A stretch of DNA of 64,000 nucleotides from Pseudomonas morbosilactucae (GCF_023241715.1 NZ_JALQCW010000008.1:186001-250000); one strand, 5' to 3'; numbered from the stretch's first letter, positions 1 to 10,154 are shown. Numbers and translations are program-made. The notes: generated by a model not told the origin, from the sequence alone.

Positions 1-1239
1 TTCTATGCGCTGGACAAGGTCAGCGATAAATCCCATAAGAAACTCTCCACGATCAATGATGAGATCGAGGGCCTGAGCGCGGAGATTTCATCCAGCAAGC
101 TGACCGCAGCAGAGCAACAAGAACTGTTGGACACCGTTCGTTGTGCCTACACGGCAGCGACTGCACTCAGTCGTTTTTCGGCCATGTACAAGGCCGCCCG
201 GATGGATTCTAAAGCCACCCTGGTAGAACGTTTTCGTCATCACTACGAAGCAGTCTGCGGGCGTCGGGAGCCTGATCGACTGGCTACTTCGCATATGGGG
301 CTGTTTGATAGCTTCATTGTTTCGAGATCGCTGGATGCGAGTGAAAATCACCATCTTGAGTATTTGTTCGTCCTCTTTTCCCAGCAAGTCGACGCAAGGT
401 CAGTGGAGCAGTTCGAGCCCTTGCACCAACTTCTCCTAGTCACCGAAGAGGAGCCCCGGGACACCGTGGCGATCGAACAGGCATTCTCGAAGCTGGAACA
501 GCATCCGGATTACCGGCTGTTTGAGGCCTTTGCGTGGCAGGCACGTGCCGCCTTGGCACTGGAGAATGGCGAAACTGCTCAATCCTTGGGGCTTTATCGG
601 AACGTCCTGCCGTACTCGGAAAAACAGCAACTGGGGCATGTGGGTTTTTATGCCGCGTCTTATGCCATTGCGTTGGAGGTGATGCAGGAAACGCCCTTGC
701 CTTACGGATACCAGAACCCGCTGATCAACTACAGAATTGAGTCGGAGTTGCAGGTCTGTGAGCTGTGCGTGGAGTTCCCTACGGTTTTCACCCCATACAG
801 CAAGCCGCCTGAGTGGCCGGCCCCGGTGCAGGCGGTGTTCTCCTCGATCAGGGAGTTCAACTGGGATATGTTGGAGCTGGCGCGAACCTCCCAGGATATT
901 TATTGCAACCCGTTGAAAAAGCTCAACGGATTCATGGGGGCGTTCTTTAACTCGCTGGCGTCGGGAAGCGATGAGGCCAGGTTCGGCAAGCTGATCTGCA
1001 AAGCCATCAAGGGCAAGGACCGGGGGCGTTCGGTGTTGAGCATGCATAGCGCCACGCCTTATGAGGTCTTGCGCGATGAGCATCTGTATATGCAGACGTT
1101 GTTCGGCAGCCGCAAGCTTTACTTTCGGTTGAATCCCTACTTGCATGCGTATTACCAGTTGCCGGAGGTCCGGAAGAAACTGATCTTGAAAGCCTTGAGC
1201 CCGGATCGTTACCGGGACGATTCGCAGCGGATCCATTGA
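1..1239 (+). CDS. Unknown protein, C-terminal part (5' end outside window)
   Basis: The frame is open from base 1 and ends at TGA 1237-1239, so about 412 residues of a longer protein are present. The first methionine-type codon inside the window (TTG 127) is not a credible start because in-frame coding continues upstream. The visible part is soluble and mostly helical, with no transmembrane segment and no motif I recognise. It has a hydrophilic first 40 residues that could form a coiled coil, and a tyrosine/leucine-rich end. No function is proposed. The next gene lies about 120 bp downstream on the same strand; a short GC-rich inverted repeat at about 1291-1320 separates them but lacks a T-run. 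Confidence 0.7.
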   Translation, partial: FYALDKVSDKSHKKLSTINDEIEGLSAEISSSKLTAAEQQELLDTVRCAYTAATALSRFSAMYKAARMDSKATLVERFRHHYEAVCGRREPDRLATSHMGLFDSFIVSRSLDASENHHLEYLFVLFSQQVDARSVEQFEPLHQLLLVTEEEPRDTVAIEQAFSKLEQHPDYRLFEAFAWQARAALALENGETAQSLGLYRNVLPYSEKQQLGHVGFYAASYAIALEVMQETPLPYGYQNPLINYRIESELQVCELCVEFPTVFTPYSKPPEWPAPVQAVFSSIREFNWDMLELARTSQDIYCNPLKKLNGFMGAFFNSLASGSDEARFGKLICKAIKGKDRGRSVLSMHSATPYEVLRDEHLYMQTLFGSRKLYFRLNPYLHAYYQLPEVRKKLILKALSPDRYRDDSQRIH

Positions 1240-1361
1240 GCATTGTCGGGCAGACGTTCGTGGGGCGCGCCAAGCTTCATCGTTCTGTTACCCCGCTGAC
1301 GTACAACTGTCATCGGGGTAGCGCATGGTGAAACTCCCGTACTCGCATTGGGAGACTCGAA

Positions 1362-1574
1362 ATGGCCCGGCCTTACGAAGAAAGCAACAGCGTTGTAAAA
1401 ACCCGCCGTCAGCAGGAAGACCAGCGTCGCATGGAGTTCCGACGCGCGATTGAACATCGTTGTGAGCTGCGCCAGTTGCAGCAGGAAATCAACGATTACC
1501 CGGAGCTTGAAGCTATCAACTACTGGCAGGCCGCGCCGGCAGCTTCCCGTCGAAACGCTCAACCAACCCGCTGA
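1362..1574 (+). CDS. Small PA3496-family putative envelope integrity protein
   Basis: A 70-residue, strongly charged protein with the stretch TRRQQEDQRRMEFRRAIEH near residues 14-32, followed by an Asp-Tyr-Pro-Glu segment. This pattern resembles a Pseudomonas family of small proteins named after PA3496; that assignment is from memory and the molecular role is unknown. A good ribosome binding site (GGGAGA, 1350-1355) sits before the ATG. It has no signal peptide or membrane helix. The last 59 bases overlap the 3' end of the convergent pycR gene, so both stop codons lie inside the other gene; coding character is weak in that last third. Confidence 0.62.
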   Translation: MARPYEESNSVVKTRRQQEDQRRMEFRRAIEHRCELRQLQQEINDYPELEAINYWQAAPAASRRNAQPTR

Positions 1575-2478
1575 TCTGCACCCGTTCGCTGCGGATAAAC
1601 CCCAGGAACGCATGCGCCACCGGTGACAGGCGTTTAGCCTTGGCCTGCACCAGGCACCAGCTGCGGTACAACGGCAGCTCTTCGACGGGCAACTCGATGA
1701 GTCCCCCCGTCGCCAACTCTAGGTTCAGGGCGTGGCGCGTCAACAAGGCCACGCCCAGACCCGCTCGCACACACTCGCGCTGGGCTTCGGCCGACGACAC
1801 TTCCAGGGTCTGGGTGAAGTGCACGCGTTTTTCCTTGAAGTATTCCTCGCAGGCCAGGCGCGTGCCGGAACCCTGTTCCCGCACCAGCAGGTTGTAGGGT
1901 TCCAGGTCTTGCAGGCGCAGCGGCCCCAAGTGGCACAGCGGGTGGTCCGGCGGGGCCACGGCAACGATCGGGTTGTTGAGGAACGGCAGGAATTCCAGGC
2001 CCATGTCTTGCGGGACCATGGACATGATCACCAAGTCATCGCGGTTGTCGGAAAGACGGCGAATCACCTGGCCGCGGTTGACCACCGTGAGTTGCAGGTT
2101 CACTTCCGGGTGCTGGCGCTTGAACGCGGCGAACAGGTGCGGCACGAAGTACTTGGCGCTCGACTCCACCGCCAGCTTGAGTTGGCCTTGCAGCGATCCC
2201 TGCATGTCCGAGAGCTGCATGTCGAGGTTTTCCAGGCGCCCGAAAATATCCCGGCTGGCCCGTTGCAGGGCTTCGGCGGCCTCGGTCATGTAGAGTTTTT
2301 TGCCGACGTAATCGAACAGTGGCTGGCCGACCAGCTCTTCCAACTGGCGAATCTGCAGGCTGACGGCTGGCTGAGTGAGAGACATTTCCTCGGCCGCTCG
2401 GCTGTAGGAGCGCAAATCGCACACTTCATTGAAAATCTGCAATTGACGCAATGTCATACGCATCAATGACTTACGCAT
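1516..2478 (-). CDS. pycR: LysR-type regulator of pyruvate carboxylase (PycR)
   Basis: A 320-residue LysR-family activator: N-terminal winged helix-turn-helix (about residues 8-65, with AAEEMSLTQPAVSLQIRQLE) and a periplasmic-binding-like effector domain from about 95 to 300. It is divergent from the pyruvate carboxylase genes; in P. aeruginosa the gene in this position (PA5437) is pycR, so control of pycAB is the natural inference. I chose ATG 2478 rather than the upstream frame start at 2499 because AGGA lies 8 nt before it; ATG 2463 and 2457 are also possible. The 3' end overlaps the small gene on the plus strand. An ATAAG-N6-CTTAT dyad in the shared promoter region is a candidate binding site. 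Confidence 0.88.
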   Translation of the reverse strand: MRKSLMRMTLRQLQIFNEVCDLRSYSRAAEEMSLTQPAVSLQIRQLEELVGQPLFDYVGKKLYMTEAAEALQRASRDIFGRLENLDMQLSDMQGSLQGQLKLAVESSAKYFVPHLFAAFKRQHPEVNLQLTVVNRGQVIRRLSDNRDDLVIMSMVPQDMGLEFLPFLNNPIVAVAPPDHPLCHLGPLRLQDLEPYNLLVREQGSGTRLACEEYFKEKRVHFTQTLEVSSAEAQRECVRAGLGVALLTRHALNLELATGGLIELPVEELPLYRSWCLVQAKAKRLSPVAHAFLGFIRSERVQISGLVERFDGKLPARPASS

Positions 2479-2515
2479 TATTTTTATTCCTGCGCCCAAG
2501 GCTCAAGCCGCAACT

Positions 2516-2531
2516 ATAAGTCTTTGCTTAT
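2516..2531. promoter_or_regulatory. Inverted repeat ATAAG-N6-CTTAT, candidate LysR operator
   Basis: In the 190-bp AT-rich spacer between divergent pycR and pycA, the two perfect half-sites ATAAG (2516-2520) and CTTAT (2527-2531) form a 16-bp dyad. LysR-family proteins typically bind such interrupted dyads containing T-N11-A. Placement about 40 bp upstream of pycR and 140 bp upstream of pycA would suit autoregulation plus activation of pycA. Inference only. Confidence 0.45.
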
Positions 2532-2668
2532 GCACGACCAAATAATTATTGATTTTTGTTAATCCCTCGCGGCCGCTAGTGTGGCTGGGCGACTGGCTTG
2601 AAACATTTAGTCATGCGCCGACTCGGTCTAGCGGGTCGTCTGTGCCAACGGCTCAAGGGAACCTCCAA

Positions 2669-4084
<1,416 letters not shown>

Positions 4085-4095
4085 GGAACATTCCA

Positions 4096-5904
4096 ATGTC
4101 TAAGAAAATCTTCGTAACCGACACCATCCTGCGCGACGCCCACCAATCGTTGCTGGCGACCCGCATGCGCACTGACGACATGCTGCCGATCTGCGACAAG
4201 CTCGACAAAGTCGGCTACTGGTCGCTGGAGTGCTGGGGCGGCGCGACCTTCGACGCCTGTGTGCGGTTTCTCAAGGAAGACCCGTGGGAGCGTCTGCGCA
4301 AGCTGCGCGCCGCGTTGCCTAACACGCGCCTGCAAATGCTCCTGCGTGGCCAGAACCTGCTGGGCTACCGTCACTACAGCGACGATGTGGTCCGGGCGTT
4401 TGTGGCCAAGGCGGCGGTCAACGGCATCGACGTGTTCCGTATCTTCGACGCCATGAACGACGTGCGTAACCTGCGGGTGGCCATCGAAGCGGTGAAAGCT
4501 GCCGGTAAGCACGCCCAGGGCACCATCGCCTACACCACCAGCCCAGTGCACACCATCGAGGCCTTCGTGGCCCAGGGCAAGCAGATGGAAGCCATGGGTT
4601 GCGACTCCATCGCGATCAAGGACATGGCCGGCCTGCTGACCCCCTACGCCACCGGCGAGCTGGTCAAGGCGCTGAAAAGCGAGCTGTCGTTGCCGGTGTT
4701 TATCCACTCCCACGACACCGCCGGCCTGGCCGCGATGTGCCAACTCAAGGCCATCGAGAACGGTGCTGACCACATCGACACCGCCATCTCCAGCTTCGCC
4801 TGGGGTACCAGCCATCCGGGCACCGAGTCCATGGTCGCGGCCCTTAAAGGCAGCGAGTTCGACACCGGCCTGGACCTGGAACTGCTGCAAGAGATCGGCC
4901 TGTACTTCTACGCCGTGCGCAAGAAGTACCACCAGTTCGAAAGCGAGTTCACCGCGGTCGACACCCGGGTGCAAGTCAACCAGGTACCGGGCGGGATGAT
5001 TTCCAACCTGGCCAACCAGCTCAAGGAACAGGGCGCCCTGAACCGCATGGGCGAAGTGCTGGCCGAGATCCCGCGGGTGCGCCACGACCTCGGCTACCCG
5101 CCGCTGGTAACCCCGACCTCGCAGATCGTCGGCACCCAGGCGTTCTTCAACGTACTGGCCGGCGAGCGCTACAAGACCATCACCAACGAAGTGAAGCTCT
5201 ACCTGCAAGGCGGCTACGGCAAGGCGCCGGGCGAAGTGGACGTGAAACTGCGGCGCCAGGCCATTGGCAGCGAAGAGGTGATCGACGTTCGTCCGGCCGA
5301 CCTGCTGAAGCCGGAAATGACCAAGCTGCGCGGCGAAATCGGCGCCTTGGCCAAGTCCGAAGAAGACGTGCTGACCTACGCCATGTTCCCGGACATTGGG
5401 CGCAAGTTCCTCGAAGAACGCGAAGCTGGCACCCTGGCGCCTGAAGTGCTGCTGCCGATCCCGGAAGCGGGCGGTGTGAGCAAGCCGGGTGGCGAGGGCG
5501 TACCGACCGAGTTCGTCATCGACGTGCACGGCGAAACCTACCGTGTGGACATCACCGGTGTCGGGGTCAAGGCTGAAGGCAAGCGTCACTTCTACCTGTC
5601 CATCGACGGCATGCCGGAAGAAGTGGTGTTCGAACCGCTCAACGAATTCGTCGGCGGTGGCAGCAGCAAGCGCAAGCAGGCCAGCGAACCGGGCCACGTC
5701 AGCACCACCATGCCGGGCAACATCGTTGATGTGCTGGTCAAGGAAGGCGACGTGGTCAAGGCCGGCCAGGCCGTGCTGATCACCGAAGCCATGAAGATGG
5801 AAACCGAAGTCCAGGCGGTGATTGCGGGCAAGGTCACCGCCATTCACGTGGCCAAGGGCGACCGGGTCAACCCGGGTGAAGTACTGATCGAGATCGAAGG
5901 CTGA
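4096..5904 (+). CDS. pycB: Pyruvate carboxylase subunit B (carboxyltransferase + biotin carrier)
   Basis: A 602-residue protein of the OadA/PycB type. It has an HMG-CoA-lyase-like TIM barrel (about 5-270, with TILRDAHQSLLATR and the metal-site region PVFIHSHDTAG), a conserved carboxylase domain (about 290-490), and a biotinyl domain at the C-terminus with the biotinylation motif EAMKMETE near residue 565. With PycA it makes oxaloacetate from pyruvate. Oxaloacetate decarboxylase alpha subunits look alike, but no membrane beta/gamma subunits are nearby and the partner is a biotin carboxylase, so pyruvate carboxylase is preferred. The start ATG 4096 follows GAGGA. A strong terminator follows. 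Confidence 0.94.
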   Translation: MSKKIFVTDTILRDAHQSLLATRMRTDDMLPICDKLDKVGYWSLECWGGATFDACVRFLKEDPWERLRKLRAALPNTRLQMLLRGQNLLGYRHYSDDVVRAFVAKAAVNGIDVFRIFDAMNDVRNLRVAIEAVKAAGKHAQGTIAYTTSPVHTIEAFVAQGKQMEAMGCDSIAIKDMAGLLTPYATGELVKALKSELSLPVFIHSHDTAGLAAMCQLKAIENGADHIDTAISSFAWGTSHPGTESMVAALKGSEFDTGLDLELLQEIGLYFYAVRKKYHQFESEFTAVDTRVQVNQVPGGMISNLANQLKEQGALNRMGEVLAEIPRVRHDLGYPPLVTPTSQIVGTQAFFNVLAGERYKTITNEVKLYLQGGYGKAPGEVDVKLRRQAIGSEEVIDVRPADLLKPEMTKLRGEIGALAKSEEDVLTYAMFPDIGRKFLEEREAGTLAPEVLLPIPEAGGVSKPGGEGVPTEFVIDVHGETYRVDITGVGVKAEGKRHFYLSIDGMPEEVVFEPLNEFVGGGSSKRKQASEPGHVSTTMPGNIVDVLVKEGDVVKAGQAVLITEAMKMETEVQAVIAGKVTAIHVAKGDRVNPGEVLIEIEG

Positions 5905-5935
5905 TTCCAGGCCTTCATCTGCAACGTTTTACCTC

Positions 5936-5961
5936 GGGGGGCATGTGCCCCCCTTTTTTTT
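5936..5961 (+). terminator. Rho-independent terminator of pycAB
   Basis: A GGGGGGCA/TGCCCCCC hairpin followed by eight T residues, 31 bp after the pycB stop codon. Confidence 0.92.
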
Positions 5962-6000
5962 CGCCTGCATGATTACCGGCAAGCCGGTTGCAGGGGGGGC

Positions 6001-6285
6001 GTGATATCCGCCGAGTAGGGGCGTCGCCAGCAAGAGGTGTGTAGGAGCTGGCTTGCCAGCGATGGCGGCCTGGGATGTGGGTCCAGATTCGAGGACCCCA
6101 TCGCCGGCAAGCCGGCTCCTACAGAGGGCGTGATATCCACCGGGTAGGGGCGTCGCCAGCATGAGGTGCGTAGGAGCTGGCTTGCCAGCGATAGCGGCCT
6201 GGGGTGTGAGTCCGGACTTGAGGGCCTCATCGCCGGCAAGCCGGCTCCTACGGAGGACGTGATATCCACCGGGTAGGGGCGTCGG
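6001..6285. repeat. Tandem 129-bp repeat units carrying REP palindromes
   Basis: Two consecutive copies (6001-6129 and 6130-6258) share the order GTGATATCC, GTAGGGGCGTCGCCAGCA, TAGGAGCTGGCTTGCCAGCG and CATCGCCGGCAAGCCGGC. A third copy starts at 6259 but is cut off after about 27 bp, where it abuts the 3' end of the ABC permease gene. Each unit holds an inverted pair of REP sequences (GTAGGAGCTGGCTTGCC ... GGCAAGCCGGCTCCTAC). Copies differ at scattered positions. The stretch has no gene. Confidence 0.88.
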
Positions 6286-7059
6286 TCACTCGCGCTTGGC
6301 GTAGGCCTTGCCGTAATGGCGTTCCATGCGGGCCTGGATCAGTTCCAGACCGATCGACAACAGCCAGTAGATGATCGCTGCGGTGGTCAGCATCTCGATG
6401 TAGCGGTAGCTGGAGCGACCGTAGGATTGGGCCAGGAACATCACTTCCCAAACCCCCATCACCGAAATCAGCGACGAGTCCTTGAGCATGGAGATGAACT
6501 GGTTGGTGGTCGGTGGGATGATGGTGCGCATGGCTTGGGGCAGGGTCACTTGCCAGAAAATCACGCTGTCGCGCATGCCCAGGGCCAGGGCGGCTTCACG
6601 TTGCCCGTGGGCCACGCCGAGGATGCCGGCGCGGAAGATCTCGCTCAGGTAGGCGCCGTAGTTCAACGACAGGGCAATGATCCCTGCGGTGACGGCACCC
6701 GGCACCACGCCCAATTGCGGCAGGCCGAGGTAGATCAGGAGGATCTGGATCAGCAGCGGCGTGCCGCGGAAGAACGACGCGTAGAAGCTCGCCACGCCGA
6801 AGGCCACGGCGCTTTTCGACAGGCGTCCCAAGGCTGTGATAAAGCCCAGGGCGCATGAGGCAACGATCGAGCACAGGCAGAGGAACAGCGTTAGCGCCGC
6901 CCCCTGGAGGAAGCCGTTGGGCGCCAGGTGCAAGCCGATCAGGTTGGGCAGCTTGTCGAGAATGATCGAGAACTTCAGGTCGAAGCTCAGGAAAAAACTG
7001 GCAAACAGGCCGAACATCACCGCCCAGGTCAGGAACAGCCGGGTGCGGAAACCCAGCAA
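6286..7059 (-). CDS. Polar amino-acid ABC transporter permease (5' end uncertain)
   Basis: A HisM/GlnP-type inner-membrane permease of 257 residues as drawn. It has five to six hydrophobic segments and the EAA loop region EAALALGMRDSVIFWQVTLP (about 150-170) that contacts the ATPase. It lies downstream of its likely binding-protein gene; no ATPase gene is adjacent, so the transporter must share or import one. The start is a problem: the only start codon in frame is TTG 7059 without a Shine-Dalgarno sequence, whereas an ATG at 7121 overlaps the preceding stop codon (ATGA) but is in another frame. A single-base indel near 7060-7080 would join the two. Confidence 0.85.
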   Translation of the reverse strand: MLGFRTRLFLTWAVMFGLFASFFLSFDLKFSIILDKLPNLIGLHLAPNGFLQGAALTLFLCLCSIVASCALGFITALGRLSKSAVAFGVASFYASFFRGTPLLIQILLIYLGLPQLGVVPGAVTAGIIALSLNYGAYLSEIFRAGILGVAHGQREAALALGMRDSVIFWQVTLPQAMRTIIPPTTNQFISMLKDSSLISVMGVWEVMFLAQSYGRSSYRYIEMLTTAAIIYWLLSIGLELIQARMERHYGKAYAKRE

Positions 7060-7117
7060 GCGTTTGATAAACGACTCAGCACCGGTTGCGGTGGCTGAGG
7101 GGGTTGCGAGAGAGAGG

Positions 7118-7939
7118 TCATTTGCTGATGTCGGCGCCGATCCATTTGTCCGACAGTTTGCTCAGGGTGCCGTCTTGTTTCAACTGGGCAAAGACTTCAC
7201 GCACTTTGCTGTTCCACTGGGCGTCGCCTTTCTCGATGGCCACCGAGTTGGGTTCGGCGTACAGCGGTTCGCCCGCGAGCTTGAAGCGTTTGTCCTGATT
7301 CAGGCGCGGTTGTGCGGTCACCAGGTTGGTCAGGATGGCGTCCAGGCGCACGCCGGCGCCCAGGCCCAGGTCTTGGAAAGCCACGTTGTCGGTGTCGTAC
7401 GGGGCGATCTGCACGTTCTCGAACGGGTATTGCAGTTGAGTGTCTTCGGCGCCTTCGATCACCAGGTTCTTGTTCAGATAGCTCTCGTAGCTGGAGGCGC
7501 TGGTCAGGCCGACCTTCTTGTTGCTCAGGTCCTTGGCGCTGTGGATGCGATCGTCCTTGGCGTTGACCACGATCACCGCAGGCGAGGCGTAGTACTCAAC
7601 CGGGAAGTCGAAGACTTCGGCGCGGGCTTTGCTCGGGGTCATGGAGCAGATGCAGATGTCATAACGACCGCTCCAGCGACCGGCGGCAATCACGTCCCAG
7701 GACGGTGTTTCCAGGCGCAGCTTGACCCCGAGTTTTTCCGCCACGGCCTTGGCCACGTCGACGTCGAAGCCGTCCAGTTGGTTCTGGTCATTGAGGAAAG
7801 AGAAGGGTGGGTAGCTTTCCATCAGCACGCCGACCAGTTCTTTTTTCTGCTCGATGCGGTCCAGGGTGGCACCGGCAAAGGCTTGGCCGGAGGCGGCGAT
7901 CAATGTCAGGCCCAGGGCCAGTAGCGGTTTGAGATTCAT
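7118..7939 (-). CDS. Amino-acid ABC transporter periplasmic substrate-binding protein
   Basis: A 273-residue SBP_bac_3 family protein with a signal peptide (about 1-22, ending QAFA-GA) and the usual two-lobe pattern, for example ESYPPFSFLNDQNQLDGFDVD near residues 41-61. This family delivers polar amino acids or opines to HisM-type permeases; the ligand cannot be told from sequence. AGGATC precedes the ATG. The permease follows immediately, so the two form an operon. Confidence 0.88.
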   Translation of the reverse strand: MNLKPLLALGLTLIAASGQAFAGATLDRIEQKKELVGVLMESYPPFSFLNDQNQLDGFDVDVAKAVAEKLGVKLRLETPSWDVIAAGRWSGRYDICICSMTPSKARAEVFDFPVEYYASPAVIVVNAKDDRIHSAKDLSNKKVGLTSASSYESYLNKNLVIEGAEDTQLQYPFENVQIAPYDTDNVAFQDLGLGAGVRLDAILTNLVTAQPRLNQDKRFKLAGEPLYAEPNSVAIEKGDAQWNSKVREVFAQLKQDGTLSKLSDKWIGADISK

Positions 7940-8034
7940 GGGGATCCTGACTGAAAAAAGGTTGTGATTAACCGAATGGAGCGTATTTAATAGTTATAAG
8001 ACCGACTCCGGTAGTGAGTTATTTTTATAAGCAT

Positions 8035-8949
8035 ATGAGTAAAAAGCATATGGGCGCAGGCAGCACAGTAATCCTGGATGGCGGCATGGGCCGTGAACTG
8101 CAGCGTCGCGGCGCGCCGTTCCGGCAACCCGAGTGGTCTGCCCTGGCGTTGAGCGAGGCACCGCAGGCGGTTGAGGCGGTGCACGCGGCCTATATCGAAA
8201 GCGGCGCCAACGTCATCACCAGCAACAGCTACGCGGTGGTGCCTTTCCACATTGGTGAAGAACGCTTTGCCGCCGAAGGCCAGGCCCTGGCGGCCTTGGC
8301 TGGCGAGTTGGCCCGTCGCGCCGTGGACGCTTCCGGCAAACCGGTGCGGGTGGCGGGCTCGTTGCCGCCGCTGTTCGGTTCCTACCGTCCCGACCTGTTC
8401 CAGGCCGAGCGGGTCAGCGAACTGCTGACACCACTGGTCAAGGGCCTGGCGCCCCATGTCGACCTGTGGCTGGCGGAAACCCAGAGCTCCATCGTCGAGG
8501 CGCGGGCGATTCGTGCCGGTCTGCCCCAGGACGGCAAGCCGTTCTGGCTGTCCTTCACCCTCAAGGATGAAGACACCGACGAAGTGCCGCGTCTGCGTTC
8601 CGGCGAGCCGGTGGCCGAAGCGGCTGCCGTGGCGGCCGAGTTGGGTGTGGAAACCCTGCTGTTCAACTGCAGCCAGCCAGAAGTGATCGGCGCCGCCGTG
8701 GACGCGGCCCGTGAGACCTTCGAACGCCTGGGCGTGCAGATCAACATTGGCGTGTACGCCAACGCCTTCCCGCCGCAACCCGAGGATGCTACCGCCAACG
8801 ACGGCCTGTGCCCGTTGCGCGAAGACCTGGACCCACCTGGCTACCTGCAATGGGCGGCGGACTGGAACCAGCGCGGCGCCAGCCACATTGGTGGCTGCTG
8901 CGGCATTGGCCCGGAGCATATTGCGGTGTTGGCGCAGAAGCTCGGCTAA
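8035..8949 (+). CDS. mmuM: Homocysteine S-methyltransferase family protein
   Basis: A 304-residue protein of the MmuM/BHMT family: N-terminal VILDGGMGRELQRRG, a NCSQPEV segment (the first zinc cysteine) and the C-terminal zinc motif IGGCCGIGPEH near the end. The family transfers a methyl group from S-methylmethionine or a similar donor to homocysteine, making methionine in the cytosol. Three starts are possible: GTG 8014, ATG 8035 and ATG 8050, none with a clear ribosome binding site; I prefer ATG 8035. It is divergent from the ABC binding-protein gene, so a shared promoter region (7940-8034) may link amino-acid uptake and methyl metabolism. The symbol is a family-level name. Confidence 0.82.
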   Translation: MSKKHMGAGSTVILDGGMGRELQRRGAPFRQPEWSALALSEAPQAVEAVHAAYIESGANVITSNSYAVVPFHIGEERFAAEGQALAALAGELARRAVDASGKPVRVAGSLPPLFGSYRPDLFQAERVSELLTPLVKGLAPHVDLWLAETQSSIVEARAIRAGLPQDGKPFWLSFTLKDEDTDEVPRLRSGEPVAEAAAVAAELGVETLLFNCSQPEVIGAAVDAARETFERLGVQINIGVYANAFPPQPEDATANDGLCPLREDLDPPGYLQWAADWNQRGASHIGGCCGIGPEHIAVLAQKLG

Positions 8950-8961
8950 GCCCTTCGCTGG

Positions 8962-8991
8962 CCAAGGCAACGCCGCCTTGCGTTGCCTTGG
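8962..8991. terminator. Bidirectional hairpin between convergent genes
   Basis: A perfect 12-bp stem, CCAAGGCAACGC and GCGTTGCCTTGG, with a 6-nt loop, placed between the convergent mmuM and GNAT genes. There is no T-run on either side, so termination is likely but not certain. Confidence 0.6.
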
Positions 8992-9012
8992 TCGGTCATA
9001 CCGCTGTTCGGT

Positions 9013-9681
9013 CTAGCCCCGGCATTGCGCCAGGGTTTGGATCTGCCCCGAACCGCTCTGGTTCTCATCGCTCAGCCACTGTTCGAAACCCTTGGCAATC
9101 GCCGGCCATTCCGAGTCCAGGATCGAGTACCAGGCCGTGTCACGGTTCTGGCCCTTGACCACCATGTGTTGGCGAAACACCCCTTCAAAACTGAACCCCA
9201 GGCGTTCCGCGGCATAGCGCGAGCGGGCGTTGTCGTTGTTGCACTTCCACTCCAGGCGCCGGTAACCCATGGCGAAGGATTCCTTGGCCAGCAGATAGAC
9301 CGCCTCGGTGCTTTTCGGCGAGCGCTGCATGGGCGCGCCGAAGGTCACATGGCCAATCTCGATACGCCCTTGGGCGGCGACGATGGACATCAGGCTGAGC
9401 ATGCCCTGGACCTCACCGCTGGTCTGGTCGACCACGCAGAAAAAGTACGGGTCGCTGTTGGCCGCGTGGTTGGCCAGCCAGGCATCGAACGGGGCGCGCT
9501 CGAACGGGCCATAGGGCAGGTAGTCCCACAACTTGGGGTCGGCGCCGGGGCCTTCGAGGGCTTGCCACAGGCCGTCGCCGTGGCGCGCCGGGTCCAGTTT
9601 TTCCAGGCGGATAAAGCGCCCTTGCAGCAGGGTGGCCGAAGGCAGCGGGGCACCTTTCCAATCGGCGAGTGACGTCGACAT
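9013..9681 (-). CDS. GNAT N-acetyltransferase, RimJ/RimL type
   Basis: A 222-residue acetyltransferase of the RimJ/RimL-like Acetyltransf_3 group. The core includes GRIEIGHVTFGAPMQRSPKS (about 105-124) and YRRLEWKCNNDNARSRYAAE (about 140-160), typical acetyl-CoA binding and helix segments. Such proteins N-acetylate protein N-termini or small amines; the substrate is unknown. I set the start at ATG 9681 because GGAG precedes it; the frame is open for 37 codons upstream, but that stretch overlaps the next gene. It lies 17 bp downstream of another GNAT gene, and the two are probably co-transcribed with the PaiB-like gene. Confidence 0.85.
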   Translation of the reverse strand: MSTSLADWKGAPLPSATLLQGRFIRLEKLDPARHGDGLWQALEGPGADPKLWDYLPYGPFERAPFDAWLANHAANSDPYFFCVVDQTSGEVQGMLSLMSIVAAQGRIEIGHVTFGAPMQRSPKSTEAVYLLAKESFAMGYRRLEWKCNNDNARSRYAAERLGFSFEGVFRQHMVVKGQNRDTAWYSILDSEWPAIAKGFEQWLSDENQSGSGQIQTLAQCRG

Positions 9682-9698
9682 ATTGCTCTCCTTGAGCC

Positions 9699-10145
9699 TT
9701 AAAGGCCTTTGCGAAACTGGATGAAGCCCGGGCGCTCGGCAATGCGCTCGTAGAGCTGGATGGCCGTGGCATTGGTTTCGTGGGTCAGCCAATGGACCTT
9801 GCAGCAGCCATCGGCCTTGGCCTGGGCGTAGACGAATTCGATCAGTTGCCGGCCCACACCGGTGCCCCGTTGCTCAGGGGCCACCAGCAGGTCCTGCAGG
9901 TAGCAGGAGTTCTCGATGCTCCAGTTCGAGCGATGGTAGATGAAATGCACCAGGCCCACCGCTTGTTCGCCATCCCAGGCCAGGGCGGCGTGGGTCGGCT
10001 CGCTGGCATCGAGCAAGCGCTGCCAGGTGCTTTGGGTGACGGCCTCGGGCAGCTCGGTATTGTAGAAGCGCAAGTAGGCCTGCCACAGCGGCAGCCAGGC
10101 GGCGTGATCAGCAGGGGTGACGGGGCGGATCTGAATCTGGCTCAT
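9699..10145 (-). CDS. GNAT family N-acetyltransferase
   Basis: A compact 148-residue GNAT protein. The acetyl-CoA pyrophosphate loop EQRGTGVGRQLIEFV (about 92-106) and the late segment WLTHETNATAIQLYE (about 118-132) are diagnostic. The substrate is unknown; the downstream neighbour is another GNAT gene and the upstream one a PaiB-like flavoprotein, 9 bp away. In Bacillus, paiA (GNAT) and paiB are paired in a polyamine-related locus, so a PaiA-like polyamine role is a reasonable but unproven guess. A good AAGGAA site precedes ATG 10145. Confidence 0.85.
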   Translation of the reverse strand: MSQIQIRPVTPADHAAWLPLWQAYLRFYNTELPEAVTQSTWQRLLDASEPTHAALAWDGEQAVGLVHFIYHRSNWSIENSCYLQDLLVAPEQRGTGVGRQLIEFVYAQAKADGCCKVHWLTHETNATAIQLYERIAERPGFIQFRKGL

Positions 10146-10154
10146 GCAAGTTCC

